This document shows positions 44,050-55,197 of a stretch of DNA of 64,000 bases, piece by piece. Within the stretch, counting starts at the first letter, position 1. The number at the start of each line of letters is the position of its first letter. Source of the DNA: Tricholoma matsutake. Its lineage: Eukaryota > Basidiomycota > Agaricomycetes > Agaricales > Tricholomataceae. The translations under genes were made by a program, and so were the position numbers. The notes under the pieces were generated by a model. That model worked only from the letters and a program-made list of their open reading frames with translations, made no database searches and was not told the DNA's origin. Where the stretch lies: the NCBI GenBank assembly GCA_026075535.2, contig AP026538.1, forward strand, positions 4,464,001-4,528,000. Direction: 5' to 3'.

Positions 44050-46865
44050 CACAATGAGGACTCACTTTTACAGAACATTTACCAAACCTGGTCAGGCTAC
44101 CCAGGGCATTGCATGAAAGGTTAGCCATCTGAAGGTAACCAAGGATGCGTGTGCAGCCATTGCTGCCCATCAATGGCTTGCATCTCAAAGCTATAAAAGT
44201 GCACTCAGAGACACTTGGGTAAAAACTGATGAGCTCATGGAGAATCTTGCTGTAGCTCACCACAACAGCCTTTGGCAAGTTCAACTGGAGCTTCACATGG
44301 GCTGTCAAGTGGGCCATACAGAGCACAAGAAGACCAATGTGTGGAATGCATTTTGTTGGAAAAAGTTGCAGGAAAAGGAGAATGGTCAAAAAATTATCTT
44401 GTTATGTCAATGTCCACTGCTGATTAATGTCTACCCAGACCCCAACACAGATGTACCTACTGCTCATGGCAAGGATGTATTGCAAGACCTTTTCTGTAAC
44501 AACCAAGACAAATACAACAGTCTGTCAAAACAAGAGCACATTAATCTTGTTCAGGAGTTCAAGAAGCAAAAAGCAACTCAGACAAAGGTGTTTTGTGTTT
44601 CCACAAAGTCCAGGATTAATGATGCAACACATACACTTGGGGCTGTTGAGAGTGAGGTGTGCCTATATTTTATCCTTTAGTGCTTGATGTTAATTGCCAT
44701 GTAGTTGAATAATTTAAAGTTGTGCACAGGAGTTGAAACCATGCTCTTTGCAACACATGGATACACTGACTTGCCTATGAAGGGAGTAACATTTGCGACT
44801 CCAGGTGTCAAGCATTTTTTGGAAGGAGTTATAAAGTCTGACCCACAAGATTTTTTGGGAAAGATGGAAGGTTTTGCTGTTCAGGGTGTCAAAGGTTGGC
44901 CAACAGTGCTATTAGCCCATGTTCTTCATTGCAATTCAATTTGCTGACAACAGGTGCAGTGATGATACTCAACCTGGGAAAACCACCTAAACAGCCGATG
45001 AGGCAACCGATGATATTTGCAACAAGTCAGAGGAAGGGTGCGAGACATTCTGAATGTTCATAGTTGAACCTATGGGAAGATAACTAGTTGGTACTAGTTG
45101 CAAAGGTAGTGCTATAGGAGACAAAGGTATTTGATGTGGTCCAATGGGGTATCGATCGATATCGAGGAAGATCGATGAGATCAACACCGAACAAGTTCTA
45201 TCGTCGATGGTCGACGTGTGAATTCCGAGGACCTTTCAATAGGTTGATAGTATACGAAGGGTATAGCAAATGGCTATGAAGTGTTGAACTGGTTACTAGT
45301 GCTAGCAACAAGAGGATCAAAGGAGGATCGAGGATGCAATGATCACAGAGGTTTCTTGTCGATCAAGAAAACCCATAGAGACTTACATTGTTTTAGAAAA
45401 TTGATCGGATGCTTAGAACTGTATATGAGACAATAAGTGAAGACAATTTCTTTCATTTCCAAGTAGATACTACAGAGTTTTATATGTTTTAAAGAAACTT
45501 CCTAAAATGGAATGAGAAACATGTGTAGAACATGAGGCAAAAGATATGAGTTAAGGCACAAGGCCAAAAAGGAGACTGGAATCTGAACAAGAAAGATATA
45601 TATCATATGATGAAAGAGTAATAAAGGGTATAGAACTAAAAGGGGACTGTCCTTTGTGTATAAACCACACTAAGTGTTGCAATAATTTGTCCAGTGGGTT
45701 CTGTGCACAATAGGGACTTGGAACGAGGCTGACCTACTATCAGCAGGTTTGAGCATGAGTTGGAATACTTCCTGGCGCATGGTATTCCACCATATAGATA
45801 ACAAATGCAGCGCCCAATGTCACTCATAGTCTCTCGATATCGATCGATAATGCTCGACAATGCTCGATGACGTTCGACGATGCTCAACGATGCTTGACCA
45901 CATTCAATCGCGTTTGCAGTTGTTCGAAGTTGATCAGGGATATTCAATGGTCAGTTAGAGGGATCTTAGGGGCTTTCGAGGTAGTCCTAAGGTTGTGCGA
46001 TGTGGTCTCTTGGTACAATCGATGTCGCTGGTGATGTTTTGATGCGGTCAATACGATATCGCAATCGATAGACTGGGTCGCGCTGCATCTGGGACCTCAT
46101 GCGAGTTATCCGATGTGATTAGAATGTGGTCAAAATGGTGAATTGGCCTTTGAGCTGAGGAGACAACCTATCAGCAGCAAAAAATCATCAACAGTGCATC
46201 TCGGTGATTTGCGCTGAGATATGCAATGAGATCAATGAGGGCCTTCGTGAGCTGTCTCCTTCCTATATATATATAAAGATATTGATTGAACGTGTATAGG
46301 AACTATAGCAAGTGTTGACACAGATCGTATGGAATGGAAACTTTACTGGTGCAACATTGTCAGGCGGTACCAGGTTATCATTGAAGGATGGCCAGACAAC
46401 ATTCCATTCTGCAATCTCAGTGAAGCCTTGAGTCCCTTACATGATCTTGATAACCTTCTATGTAGATGGCATGGCAGAAAAACATACTGGAGGAAACTCA
46501 GTGATGTGGAGTTTCATGAGCTTGATCTCAAATGTACATAATGCCCAGATTGAGAATGGTGAACTTGCTGCCCCTGCGCCACATCAATGCCAGTCTGACC
46601 ATGGAAATAAATGACTGCATGCAAAAGATGGAACTGATACTCAAAGAAAATGGCACAAATCCAGAAAAGAGGTGGAAGATACTGATAATAGTAGTGGCGA
46701 AGAGCATCAGTCTCCTACAACATCACGCATTTTGCACAAACAATCCCCCCATGCTAGTCAAGAAGCAGTACCCCAAGCGGCACCTTCCACTGCTGCTGTG
46801 CCCTCCCCTGCCCCTGCCATGTCCACTGCTGCTGCACCCACTCCTGCAGTACCACATACTGCTGA
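44050..46865 (+). pseudogene. KDZ-2 partner gene 2 (HMG-like N-terminus), copy B
   Basis: Copy of 5715-7574. Visible: MENLAVAHHNSLWQVQLELH, NVWNAFCWKKLQEKENGQK, YNSLSKQEHINLVQEFKKQK and DATHTLGAVESE. An intron follows (gtgtgc...tgtag, about 44657-44703), then LNNLKLCTGVETMLFATHGY, PMKGVTFATPGVKHFLEGV and GKMEGFAVQGVKGWPTVLL. The solo LTR (44960-46173) separates this from 46329-46541 (MEWKLYWCNIVRRYQVIIEG) and 46532-46865 (Pro/Ala-rich). Several Arg residues of copy A are Cys, Leu or His here. Homology to copy A ends at about 46865. Function unknown. Confidence 0.65.
44960..46173 (-). mobile_element. Solo LTR, 1214 bp, Gy-2 family
   Basis: Reverse-oriented: on the minus strand it runs TGATAGGTTGTCTCC to GTTGAGTATCATCA. 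The 4-bp duplication gcag is exact (44956-44959, 46174-46177), and KDZ-2A has the empty site (about 6670). The exact duplication fixes the ends of this LTR family, including the 3' portion missing from the Gy-2 left LTR. Diverged from Gy-2 LTRs, so an older insertion. Confidence 0.87.
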
Positions 46866-47278
46866 AACTGTAAGGGGACTAGGGGGGACTCAGGGGGGTG
46901 CCCTGTGTGTTTCGCCTATTTTTTATGTTCATCTTACATATATATTTCCTCACTTCATTTCCTTCTATTCTTCATTTTCTATGATTTTTCCTTATTTTAT
47001 TACTAATTTCCCTTTCTATCACATTTGTGCATGTTGACAGTTTTATATTTAGAGGTGGAGCACCCCTTCTGACATCTACCCCTTGGTATGATGTCATTTG
47101 GTGGCCTTGATCTGCCTATCTCTGCCTTTTCTATTTTATTATTTGATTTTTGCAGTCTTCACATATACTGGGCATTGGCAAAGGGGTCCTCAGAGTTTTC
47201 TCTTCAGATTTCCCTTTGCTAGGTGCACCTCCAATCCCTGTAATATGTAGTATAATTTTAACTTTGGATTTCCCTTTG
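46866..47278. other. AT-rich region after KDZ-2B
   Basis: No gene. Starts with a g-rich run (ggggactaggggggactcag) right at the end of KDZ-2B homology, then T-rich DNA; tttccctttgctagaggctg and similar appear twice (47210, 47268). Confidence 0.5.
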
Positions 47279-47575
47279 CTAGAGGCTGAGGTTGCCGTTA
47301 TAGAGATGTGCTAGCTTGTAATCAGAATCATTGGACTGGTGCCTTTTCACTGCACTGAGATTTGCAGACTTGTAATCAGTATCATTGGACTGGTGCTTTT
47401 TCACTGCATTGAGATGTTCTAGCTTGTAATCAGGATCATTGGACTGATACTTTTTAACTGCATTGAGATTTGCAGACTTGTAATCAGGATCATTGGACTG
47501 GTGGTTTTTTACTGCATTGAGATGTACTGACATGTAATCAGGATCATTAGCTTGATTCTTTTTTACTGCCTGCAA
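47279..47575 (-). repeat. 54-bp tandem repeat, 18-residue coding unit
   Basis: Five units of 54 bp. On the minus strand an uninterrupted 98-codon frame encodes repeats of NAVKKHQSNDPDYKSANL type. Because amino-acid changes between units are few and conservative, it may be a real exon, but no domain or neighbours identify it. The remaining stretch to about 47900 is AT-rich and otherwise featureless. Confidence 0.7.
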
Positions 47576-48034
47576 GTGATCAGCTTTGTACCCATTCCGA
47601 GTTCTCAGTTATTGAGAATGAGGTTATGTTCCCTGGCAGTGTTCCAAAATCTATTTTCATGGGGATTGCCGAACTGGGTGTCGGTAGTGAGTTTTTACTG
47701 GCCACCTTGTTGGTGAACCTATTTTTATCTATTTTGTGGTGTTTGCTGCATATCTGTTTTGAGTTTTGCTGTCCAACTATTTTTATCTATTTTTGCCATG
47801 GTTCTTAATTTAACATTTCTATTAGTATACAAAGCACGAATAGAGATTGCATTAGCATCAGTTCAGTACGTGGCCCATAAGCAACTAAACATGAATGGGA
47901 AAAGATTATGGGACTGAAAGGGGGGTGTTGCAATGCTCATCAAATCCCAAAGTTCTTGAACCCATGTTCCATATGATAGGCACTTTGAACACCGGGAGTA
48001 TTAGCATGATATGTAGAAGTGCCAAAAACAGAAC

Positions 48035-49402
48035 TCACAACTCCCTAAGTTTATCCCTAGGCACAATATTCAGATCCATCACCCAGCCCTGTAACAACTC
48101 AACACCATCTATAGCATCTCTCACTTGTGGCTCCATACACAAGTCATTAAAAGGAAGTATTTTATGTTTATGGCCAGGGCGAGGCCACCTTGCTCCAGCG
48201 ATGATGTCCCTAATCCTTGTGTTTTGAGGGATTTCAAGGATCCGCCCACAACTAGTAAACACAAGCACCACACTGCTACGGTCATCTTTGTGAACCAATG
48301 CTGAGAACGTAGTTCTGTGGTCAGCTGTATGACCAGAAGATATAACAAGGGACATGAACAGATTGCCAACAGCATCTTGAACTGTTTCATCTTCCAATGT
48401 AGGGGCGTGCAGGCATGTCGAAAATGGTCCTGTGGAGGTAGGCTTGGGATTGAAGTACAGTGCGTGGATGTATAACAGAAGCAAGATTGGTGTGAGATTG
48501 GGATCAGGTAGGTCTCAGTTGGGCTTACTGTCATCAGTGGCAAATTGAAGTGCATCCTCCTCTGGAATGAAGTCAATTCTGAGTTCCTCTAATATGCCCT
48601 GTAAAGGTAGGGGAAATGTTTCATGCTCCAATGGCCAGAGAATAAAACCTCGAGCCTGTGAAAGGTTAAAAGATGTGGGATATGGGGAGCTGGAGTTGGG
48701 TGCACATCTACTGCATGCATAAGCTGATCTTTCAGCCAATGATTGGTATCCTCACAAGCCCACATTCCATTATCAATCTCCTCCTTCAGCTTTATCTCTT
48801 CCAGGGTACATTCTTCATGTTTGTTCATCAGGTTGGCAAATTCTGCATAGGCTGCATGTGCTTCACCATATCTAGCCATGGTATGTAATACCTTGGCTCT
48901 GAGAAAATGAGATTTGGCTGTCACCACCTTTGGAGAGTCCTTTTTGGTGAAGTGCATAGAGACTACGCGATCTAGGTCCCTCAGAGCCTCGTAGATGACT
49001 CCTTACGCCACATAAGCCTGTGATTGACTAGCAAGGAGGGATCATTGCATTTCAATAGGGGTCATGGGGAGCACACACTCCAGGGCTGTTGTGTACAACT
49101 TGCATTTCCAGCAGTTGTGTTAGGAGTGATTGAATTTTGGGTAAGATGAGCAATGTACTTTGATGGCTTGCCCAAAACTCTGCTCCCTGAGCTCCTTGTC
49201 GCCTATATCCTTCATTTGTTTGACTAAAAGATTATGATGTTATTCAAGCCCAATCTGGATTAATAGTGTGAGGACACTGCTCAACATACCTTCTTCCGAA
49301 CAAGACATCATATCAGTCCAGTATCTTGGATATTTGTCATGGAATGTTACAACTTCAAAAGTCTGACCTCGGTCAATTCTGTGGAAACTTGTGGGAATCT
49401 GT
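48035..49402 (-). pseudogene. Decayed TPR-type gene, minus strand
   Basis: Coding blocks on the minus strand: FEVVTFHDKYPRYWTDMMSC (49380-49310), a short intron (gtatgt...atccag), ELREQSFGQAIKVHC, CKLYTTALECVLPMTPIEMQ with a TGA where Arg is expected, SLLASQSQAYVA, YEALRDLDRVVSMHFTKKDS, and AKVLHTMARYGEAHAAYAEF, a TPR-like helical repeat (about 48900-48840). The C-terminal half is better kept: GFILWPLEHETFPLPLQGIL, EDETVQDAVGNLFMSLVIS, RTTFSALVHKDDRSSVVLVF, and DIIAGARWPRPGHKHKILPF, ending near 48035. TPR assignment is by helix pattern only. A likely 5' exon lies beyond Gy-2 (59686-59760). Confidence 0.6.
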
Positions 49403-49589
49403 GCCACAACACTCTACATCAAACAATGCACCACACCTTGTTCATCCTTTCAGCAATTATATGGAAGCCCCAAGATAATTATTTTAAAATAGGCTGCCCA
49501 CAACGAAACACAGCAAACTAGTTCACTCGAGTTGAGATAAGAGAAACTTGGAATATACACACATATGAAATATGATGCATGATGAATGT

Positions 49590-50547
49590 TGATAGGTCGT
49601 CTTCTCGGCTCAAGGACCGATTCAACACTTTAGCATCATTCTAATCACATCGGCTAACTCCTACGATGTCCCAGACACAGCGCGACACACTCTATCGATC
49701 GCGATATCATATTGACTGCATCGAAACATCACCAGCGACATCGATAGTATCAAAAGACCACATCGCACAACCTTAGGACTACCCTGAAAGTCCCTAAGAT
49801 TCCCCTACACGACCACTGAACATCCCCGACCAACTTCGAACAAGCCACAACTGCGATCGACCATTGTCGACCATCGTCGAGCATCATTGATCAATATCGA
49901 GAAACTACGAGCGACATCGGGCGCCGCCTTCATTATATAAATGGTGGAAGACCATGCACTAGGACGTATTCCAACTCGTGTTCAAACCTGCTGATCATAG
50001 GTCAGCTTCATTCCAAGTCCCTATTGCACACAGAACCCACTGGATGCATTATTGCAAGACTTAGCACAGTTTATACACAAAGGACAGTCTCTTTTAGTTC
50101 TTTCCCTTTATTACTCTTTTATCATATGATATATATATCTTTCTTGTTCGGATTCCAGTCTCCTTTATGGCCTTGTGCCTTAACTCATATCTTTTGCCTC
50201 ATGTTCTACACATGTTTCTCATTCCATTTTAGGAAGTTTCTTTAAAACATATAAAACTCTGTAGTATCTACTGGAAAAGAACAAGAAATCGTCTTCACAT
50301 ATCGTCTTGTATACAGTTCTAAGCATCTGATCAGCTTTCTAAAAAACAATCTAAGTCTCTGCAGGTTTTCTCGATCGATGAGAAACCTCTGCAATCGTCG
50401 CATCCTCGATCCTCCCTCGATCCTCTCGTCGTAGTTCTAGCAACCCTTCCAACACTTCATAGCAGTTTGCCACGCCCTTCATATACCATTGACCTATCGA
50501 AAGGTCCATATCGACCATCGATGATAAAACTCGTTCGCCGTCAATCT
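49590..50547 (+). repeat. Gy-2 5' LTR (3' end missing)
   Basis: Matches 58511-59480 closely (TATA-like tatataaatgg at about 49936). It then breaks off at caatctc and runs straight into gag coding. The right LTR continues for 201 bp more, so the 3' part, primer-binding site and leader have been lost or replaced here. Confidence 0.82.
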
Positions 50548-51600
50548 CTCGAACAATTGGGAGATATTCTAATTCCAGTTTCCAAAGCAGAATCTACTCA
50601 TCATAGACTATTTCCTTCACCTATATCATTGCCTTCCACATCATCATCTACTTCTTCGTCATCATCATCGACCTCTTCATTTATCCTTCCAACAACTTCG
50701 ACACCTCTACCATCTATTACACAAGTCTTAACCCCTACCCCTAGAGTCATCGCATTCATGACTACCCAAACCACAATGCCAGCTCGTGGGCACTCGACCG
50801 CTCCTAAATTCAACCTGACTCAGCCTCGAGAGCTTCAACGATACTTCGAAGAGCTTGAACTATTATTCCCAACCTGCAGCGTTACTGAATTGAATCTCAT
50901 GAAGAAACACGCTTGTCGCTACCTTGACATCGACTCGTCAGAACTCTGGGAATCGCTTCCAGAGTATCAACCTGGCACATCATTCAACGAATTTAGAACA
51001 GCAGTACACAAACTCTATCCCGGCTCGGAAGACGATTGCAAGTGGAGCATATCGGACATGGACAAATTAGTGGGAGAACAGCTACACATTGGGATATTCG
51101 ATGCGAGCGATCTAGGAATGTATTATTGCGTGTTCTACAACATTACTCACTTTTTGCGAGCAAAGAATAGGATCTCGGAAGCCGAGCAAAGCAGAGCTTA
51201 TGTTCGAGGATTCCAACCTGGCTTATGGACTCGAATTGCTCAACGACTTGAACTCAAATTCCCCGACCATTATCCCGACGATCCGTATCCACTCAACGAC
51301 ATTCACGACGCGGCAAAATTCATTCTAGCAGGCTCCAACACATTGAACTCAGTAATCCACCAATTGACCTCTTCATCGCACTTGACATCGAACATCGGAA
51401 ATATGGGCACCTCATCACCTGGAACTATTACAATCAAAACCAAAGATCTAAACGCGATGTTCGAATGATTCGCTAGCACCATCGCTACGCATATCGCAGG
51501 TACTAAAAATCCTCGCACCAATTCAGCAGACAGACAGGCACATATCGATGCACTCCTTTGCATATTTTGCAGTTTATCTGGACACTTTATCCCTGACTGT
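50521..51600 (+). pseudogene. Gy-2 gag with CCHC knuckle
   Basis: The frame is open from the ATG at 50521 (MIKLVRRQSLEQLG) to a TGA at 51466. A Ser/Thr/Pro-rich linker is followed by a capsid-like part: FNLTQPRELQRYFEELELLF, ELNLMKKHACRYLDIDSSEL and RAYVRGFQPGLWTRIAQRLE. The TGA (MFE*FAST) fits CGA to TGA. The knuckle CIFCSLSGHFIPDC (C-x2-C-x4-H-x4-C) lies at about 51559-51600. Upstream the frame runs into the LTR without a stop, so the true start is uncertain. Confidence 0.85.
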
Positions 51601-53004
51601 ATGGTTTGTCAGTCATACCTGAATGAAGGGAAGTGTAAGCGAAACATGGAAGGAAAGATCGTACTTCCTAATGGACAATTCACCCCTCGAAGTATCCCTG
51701 GCAGGTTTATCAAGGAACGCATCGATGAATGGTGGAAATGCAACCCAGATGCAACCCCAGCAGCAACACTTTTATTCAGCATCACACCATCGGCACCTTC
51801 GACTTCGACTAGTTCAACCTCGGCTGCGATCACTTCGATAACAGAGTCCGATGCTGTTTCTATATCAGGATTGGAGACAAAAGGCATTTATCATAACTCA
51901 ACATTGACAGCTGACTCCGAAGATAGAATAGCGGCTCTCGAGTGCAAAATATTCACGCTTTGAAGTGGTCGACCATTTTTGCATCCGAACAAAGAGGTTC
52001 GAAATTCGGTTCCAGCCACGACAACGCCTGTCCCTGCATCGTCAACGTCTACTGGTACAGTCCCACCACCCTCAACATCTTCATCAACAATGGTCAACCC
52101 TTCGACTTCAACTACCACTCCAACATCCACATCGACCACTTCGCCATTGACCACCATACCCCCAACGCAAACCTCAGTACACCCATACACGTTGGTCAGG
52201 GAGAACGCCTATTTGCCACCACATGAAAGGAACTTCGCTGGCGCATCAAAGGGTAAGGAAAAAGACAGACCATTGTATGCGACACAGGCACCGGTACAGA
52301 ACGAGAAAATCGCACATGATATATTTGCGTGCTCGATGAAGATGCTGATTGTCACGCTGACATCCAAAGAACTACTCTCGCTTTCACCAGAGGTTCGAAC
52401 AAAATGGAGAGAACAGGTCACACCAAAATGAGTCCCACAATCCAGAAACAATGCAACAAACATGTTTAGTCCCGATGCAATCATTGTGCCTGACCCGTAC
52501 GAGACTTATATTAGCAGTCTCCGACCCGGTGAAATCCCTCAGCCTTTCATCGTTGCTAAAGAAACTTCATTGATTAGATCAGTTATTATGGATGTCCATG
52601 GTAACAACCAGGTAGAAAGTGTCGTTGATCCTGGTTCCTCGATCATATCGATGGCCGAAGATGTTTGCCATGAACTCGGTCTAGCATACGACTCCTTGAT
52701 TAGGCTTCTGATGCAGTCTGCTAACGGGACTGTGGATGAAACACTTGGTTTAGCACGCAACGTACCATGCAATCTCAGTGGAATCACCCTATACATGCAG
52801 ATACATATTATTTGGGACCCGGCATACGATATTCTACTCGGACGACCTTTTGACGTCTTGATGGAAAGCGTCATTAGGAACTATCAAAATGAAGTGCAAA
52901 CCATCACGATATGCGATCCTAACTCAACTCAGACCACTACAATTCCCTCGATACCTCGATCACACTGTCGTCAAAAAGTAGTTCGAGAGGATTTTCAGCG
53001 TTAG
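51601..53004 (+). pseudogene. Gy-2 gag-pol linker and aspartic protease
   Basis: After the knuckle, VCQSYLNEGKCKRNMEGKIV and FIKERIDEWWKCNPDA, then Thr/Ser/Pro-rich linkers. A TGA at 51961 (FTL*SGRPF) and another at 52429 break the frame. The protease domain has ETSLIRSVIMDVHGNNQVES, the active-site region VVDPGSSIISMAEDVC (DPGS in place of the usual DTG/DSG) and the flap-distal DPAYDILLGRPFDVLMES. This retropepsin would process the polyprotein. Confidence 0.85.
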
Positions 53005-53279
53005 AGAATGAAATTTTGGAACAGTGCACTTTCATCATCTCGTTTGACTCTTCTAACTCCTCTATATTTATCGAGCGCACTGCAAATATCCCCAAAATCG
53101 ACTCCTCCAAAGAACTATCCATGACACTTTCCGACTTATATTTATCTGCGTGCGACGAGTTCCACGTTCCTCGAAACGCCTCGATGGTGTTTATACCTAT
53201 GCGACCTTCTTCATCGTTAGTTTCCCCTTCCTCAGTTATTTCCGACAATCCACAGTCTAGTTATTTATTGACAAAGAAA

Positions 53280-54399
53280 AAGTATAAACCAGTCGCACAG
53301 AAGGTCCGCCCAATCGTGGCCGGACTACCTGATCATTTTAGAATTATTTGACGCATCGAGGGCGATCCCCTCCAAGACATGCCTCCACTAAATCCCCATC
53401 CTCCGATATTCAAATCAACTCCTTGATATAACCTCAAACGCAAAAACATCATTGATCGAAATCATCCAGGAGATTTATTATGGCCTCAAGAACAAGACCT
53501 CATGCATGACTTCATTCGAAACCAGCAAGCAGGGTTCGCATGGACCGAAAACAAACAAGGAAGGTTTTGACCCAATTTCTTCCCCCCTATCGAGTTCCCA
53601 GTCATCCCGCATACCCCTTGGGTCGAATGCAATATCCCCATACCGCCTGGTTTGTATGAACACATTTGTGAGATGCTGAAAAAGAAGATCGAAGCAGGAG
53701 TCTACAAGTCATCGAACTCGTCATACCGATCGCGATGGTTTTGCATTGCAAAGAAAGATGCAAAATCACTCTGAATTGTCCACAGCCTCAAGCCACTAAA
53801 CCAAGTTACAATTCAGCACTCAGGCGTCGTCCCAATCCCCGAGCATTTAGCCAAACAGTTTGGAGGATGCACTTGTGGTGGAATGTTGCATTTATATGTT
53901 GCATTTGACAAAAGGCTTGTATCTGAATCTAACAACTTTCCAGACACCATTCAGCGCACTTCAAATCGTCACCCTACCGATGGGTTGGACGAACTCAGTT
54001 CCAATCCTACACAATGACATAACTTTCATCCTACAACCCGAGGTCCCCAACATCATGATCCCTTATATCGACGACACACCGGTGAAGGGTCCGAAATCGG
54101 AATATCAAACGATCAGTGGGTCTTATGAAATGATTGTCGACAACTCAGGCATTCGACAATTCGTGTGGGAACACTTTGAGAACCTGAATTGCATTGTCCA
54201 GCGCATGAAGTATTGTGGTGGGACGTTCTCTGGACTGAAATTATTTGCTTGTGTCCCCGAGATAATTGTTTTAGGTCATCGATGCAATATTCAAGGCCGA
54301 ATGGCTGACCCGACGCATATTGATAAGATCCCGAAATGGGGTCCATGTCGTATGCTCACAGAAGTTAAGGCATTCTTAGGAACGATTGGAGTTTGTTGA
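53280..54399 (+). pseudogene. Gy-2 reverse transcriptase
   Basis: YKPVAQKVRPIVAGLPDHFR opens the domain. After two stops come DRNHPGDLLWPQEQDLMHDF, QQAGFAWTENKQGRF, VECNIPIPPGLYEHICEMLK, GVYKSSNSSYRSRWFCIAKK, HSLKPLNQVTIQHSGVVPIP and GMLHLYVAFDKRLVSE (the YVxxD motif). TLPMGWTNSVPILHNDITFI leads to the catalytic PYIDDTPVKG at about 54060. TEVKAFLGTIGVC closes it. Frameshifts near 53530 and 53930 and TGA codons near 53351 and 53771 inactivate it. Confidence 0.9.
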
Positions 54400-55047
54400 A
54401 TTTTCATCCAGAGTTTCACACATCGAGCAGCTCCGCTAATCAATCTTACTCGAAAAGATGTGCCCTTTGAATTCGGCCCATCTCAGGTAGCAGCACAAGA
54501 AGATCTCAAGCATGCGCTCCTAAACTTGCCAGTGATTCAAGCCATCGACTATACCTCGAACACCCCAGTAATCCTCGCAGTTGACACATCGAGCATCGCA
54601 ATCGGCTATTTCCTAACGCAATGCGACCGCGATAACCCTCAAAAGCGATATTACAGTCAATTCAGCTCGATCACGCTCAACGATCGCAAATCGCAGTTTT
54701 CACAACTGAAACTCAAGCTTTATGGTCTATATCAAGCCCTTGGGGCACTTCGTTTATACTGGATAGGGGTACGAAACCTTATCATCGAGGTCGATGCGAG
54801 GTATATTAAAGGCATGCTCTCAAATCCCGATATCGCACCTAGTGCTAGCATAAACCAATGGATAGTCTCCATTCTAATGTTTCACTTCACCCTAGTTCAT
54901 GTTGCAGGTATGCACCATGGACCGGACAGTCTTTCGCGACGTCCTCGACAAACCGAAGACGACAATGTCAAAGTAGAAGAAGAATTCAGCAACTGGATCG
55001 ACAAACTACACGGTTTCATTCACCAAATCAACCCAATCTCAATTTGA
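54400..55047 (+). pseudogene. Gy-2 RNase H
   Basis: FEFGPSQVAAQEDLKHALLN is followed by VILAVDTSSIAIGYFLTQCD (first Asp), YYSQFSSITLNDRKSQFSQL, KLKLYGLYQALGALRLYWIG (Glu position appears as Lys in KLKLYGL where the family has REL), IIEVDARYIKGMLSNPDIAP and HVAGMHHGPDSLSRRP. The frame is open for 195 codons to the TGA at 55045. Confidence 0.88.
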
Positions 55048-55197
55048 CCATTCCCCTCTCACACGACTTATCCCACTTTCGCCCAAGCTTCGGATTTCAG
55101 TAAGGGGGAGGATGTTTCATATGAAGACATACCTAGATCGGACAAAGCAAAGAAAGACGACGAACGATTACTGCTCATTCATAAATGGTTAGATGAT

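Larger units (their letters stand above)
29887..46865 (+). mobile_element. KDZ-2B, second KDZ-2 copy, riddled with insertions
   Basis: Inverted paralogue of KDZ-2A covering about 13150 down to 5980 of that copy. The transposase N-terminus and left end are lost at the KDZ-2C junction. The right end is lost at about 46865, where homology stops in the Pro/Ala-rich C-terminus of partner gene 2. Interruptions: a 253-bp insert (30275), hAT-like elements (30763, 36405), a 493-bp element (33980), Gy-1 (37471-43832) and a solo LTR (44960-46173). All except Gy-1's inner guests are absent from copy A. Confidence 0.85.
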
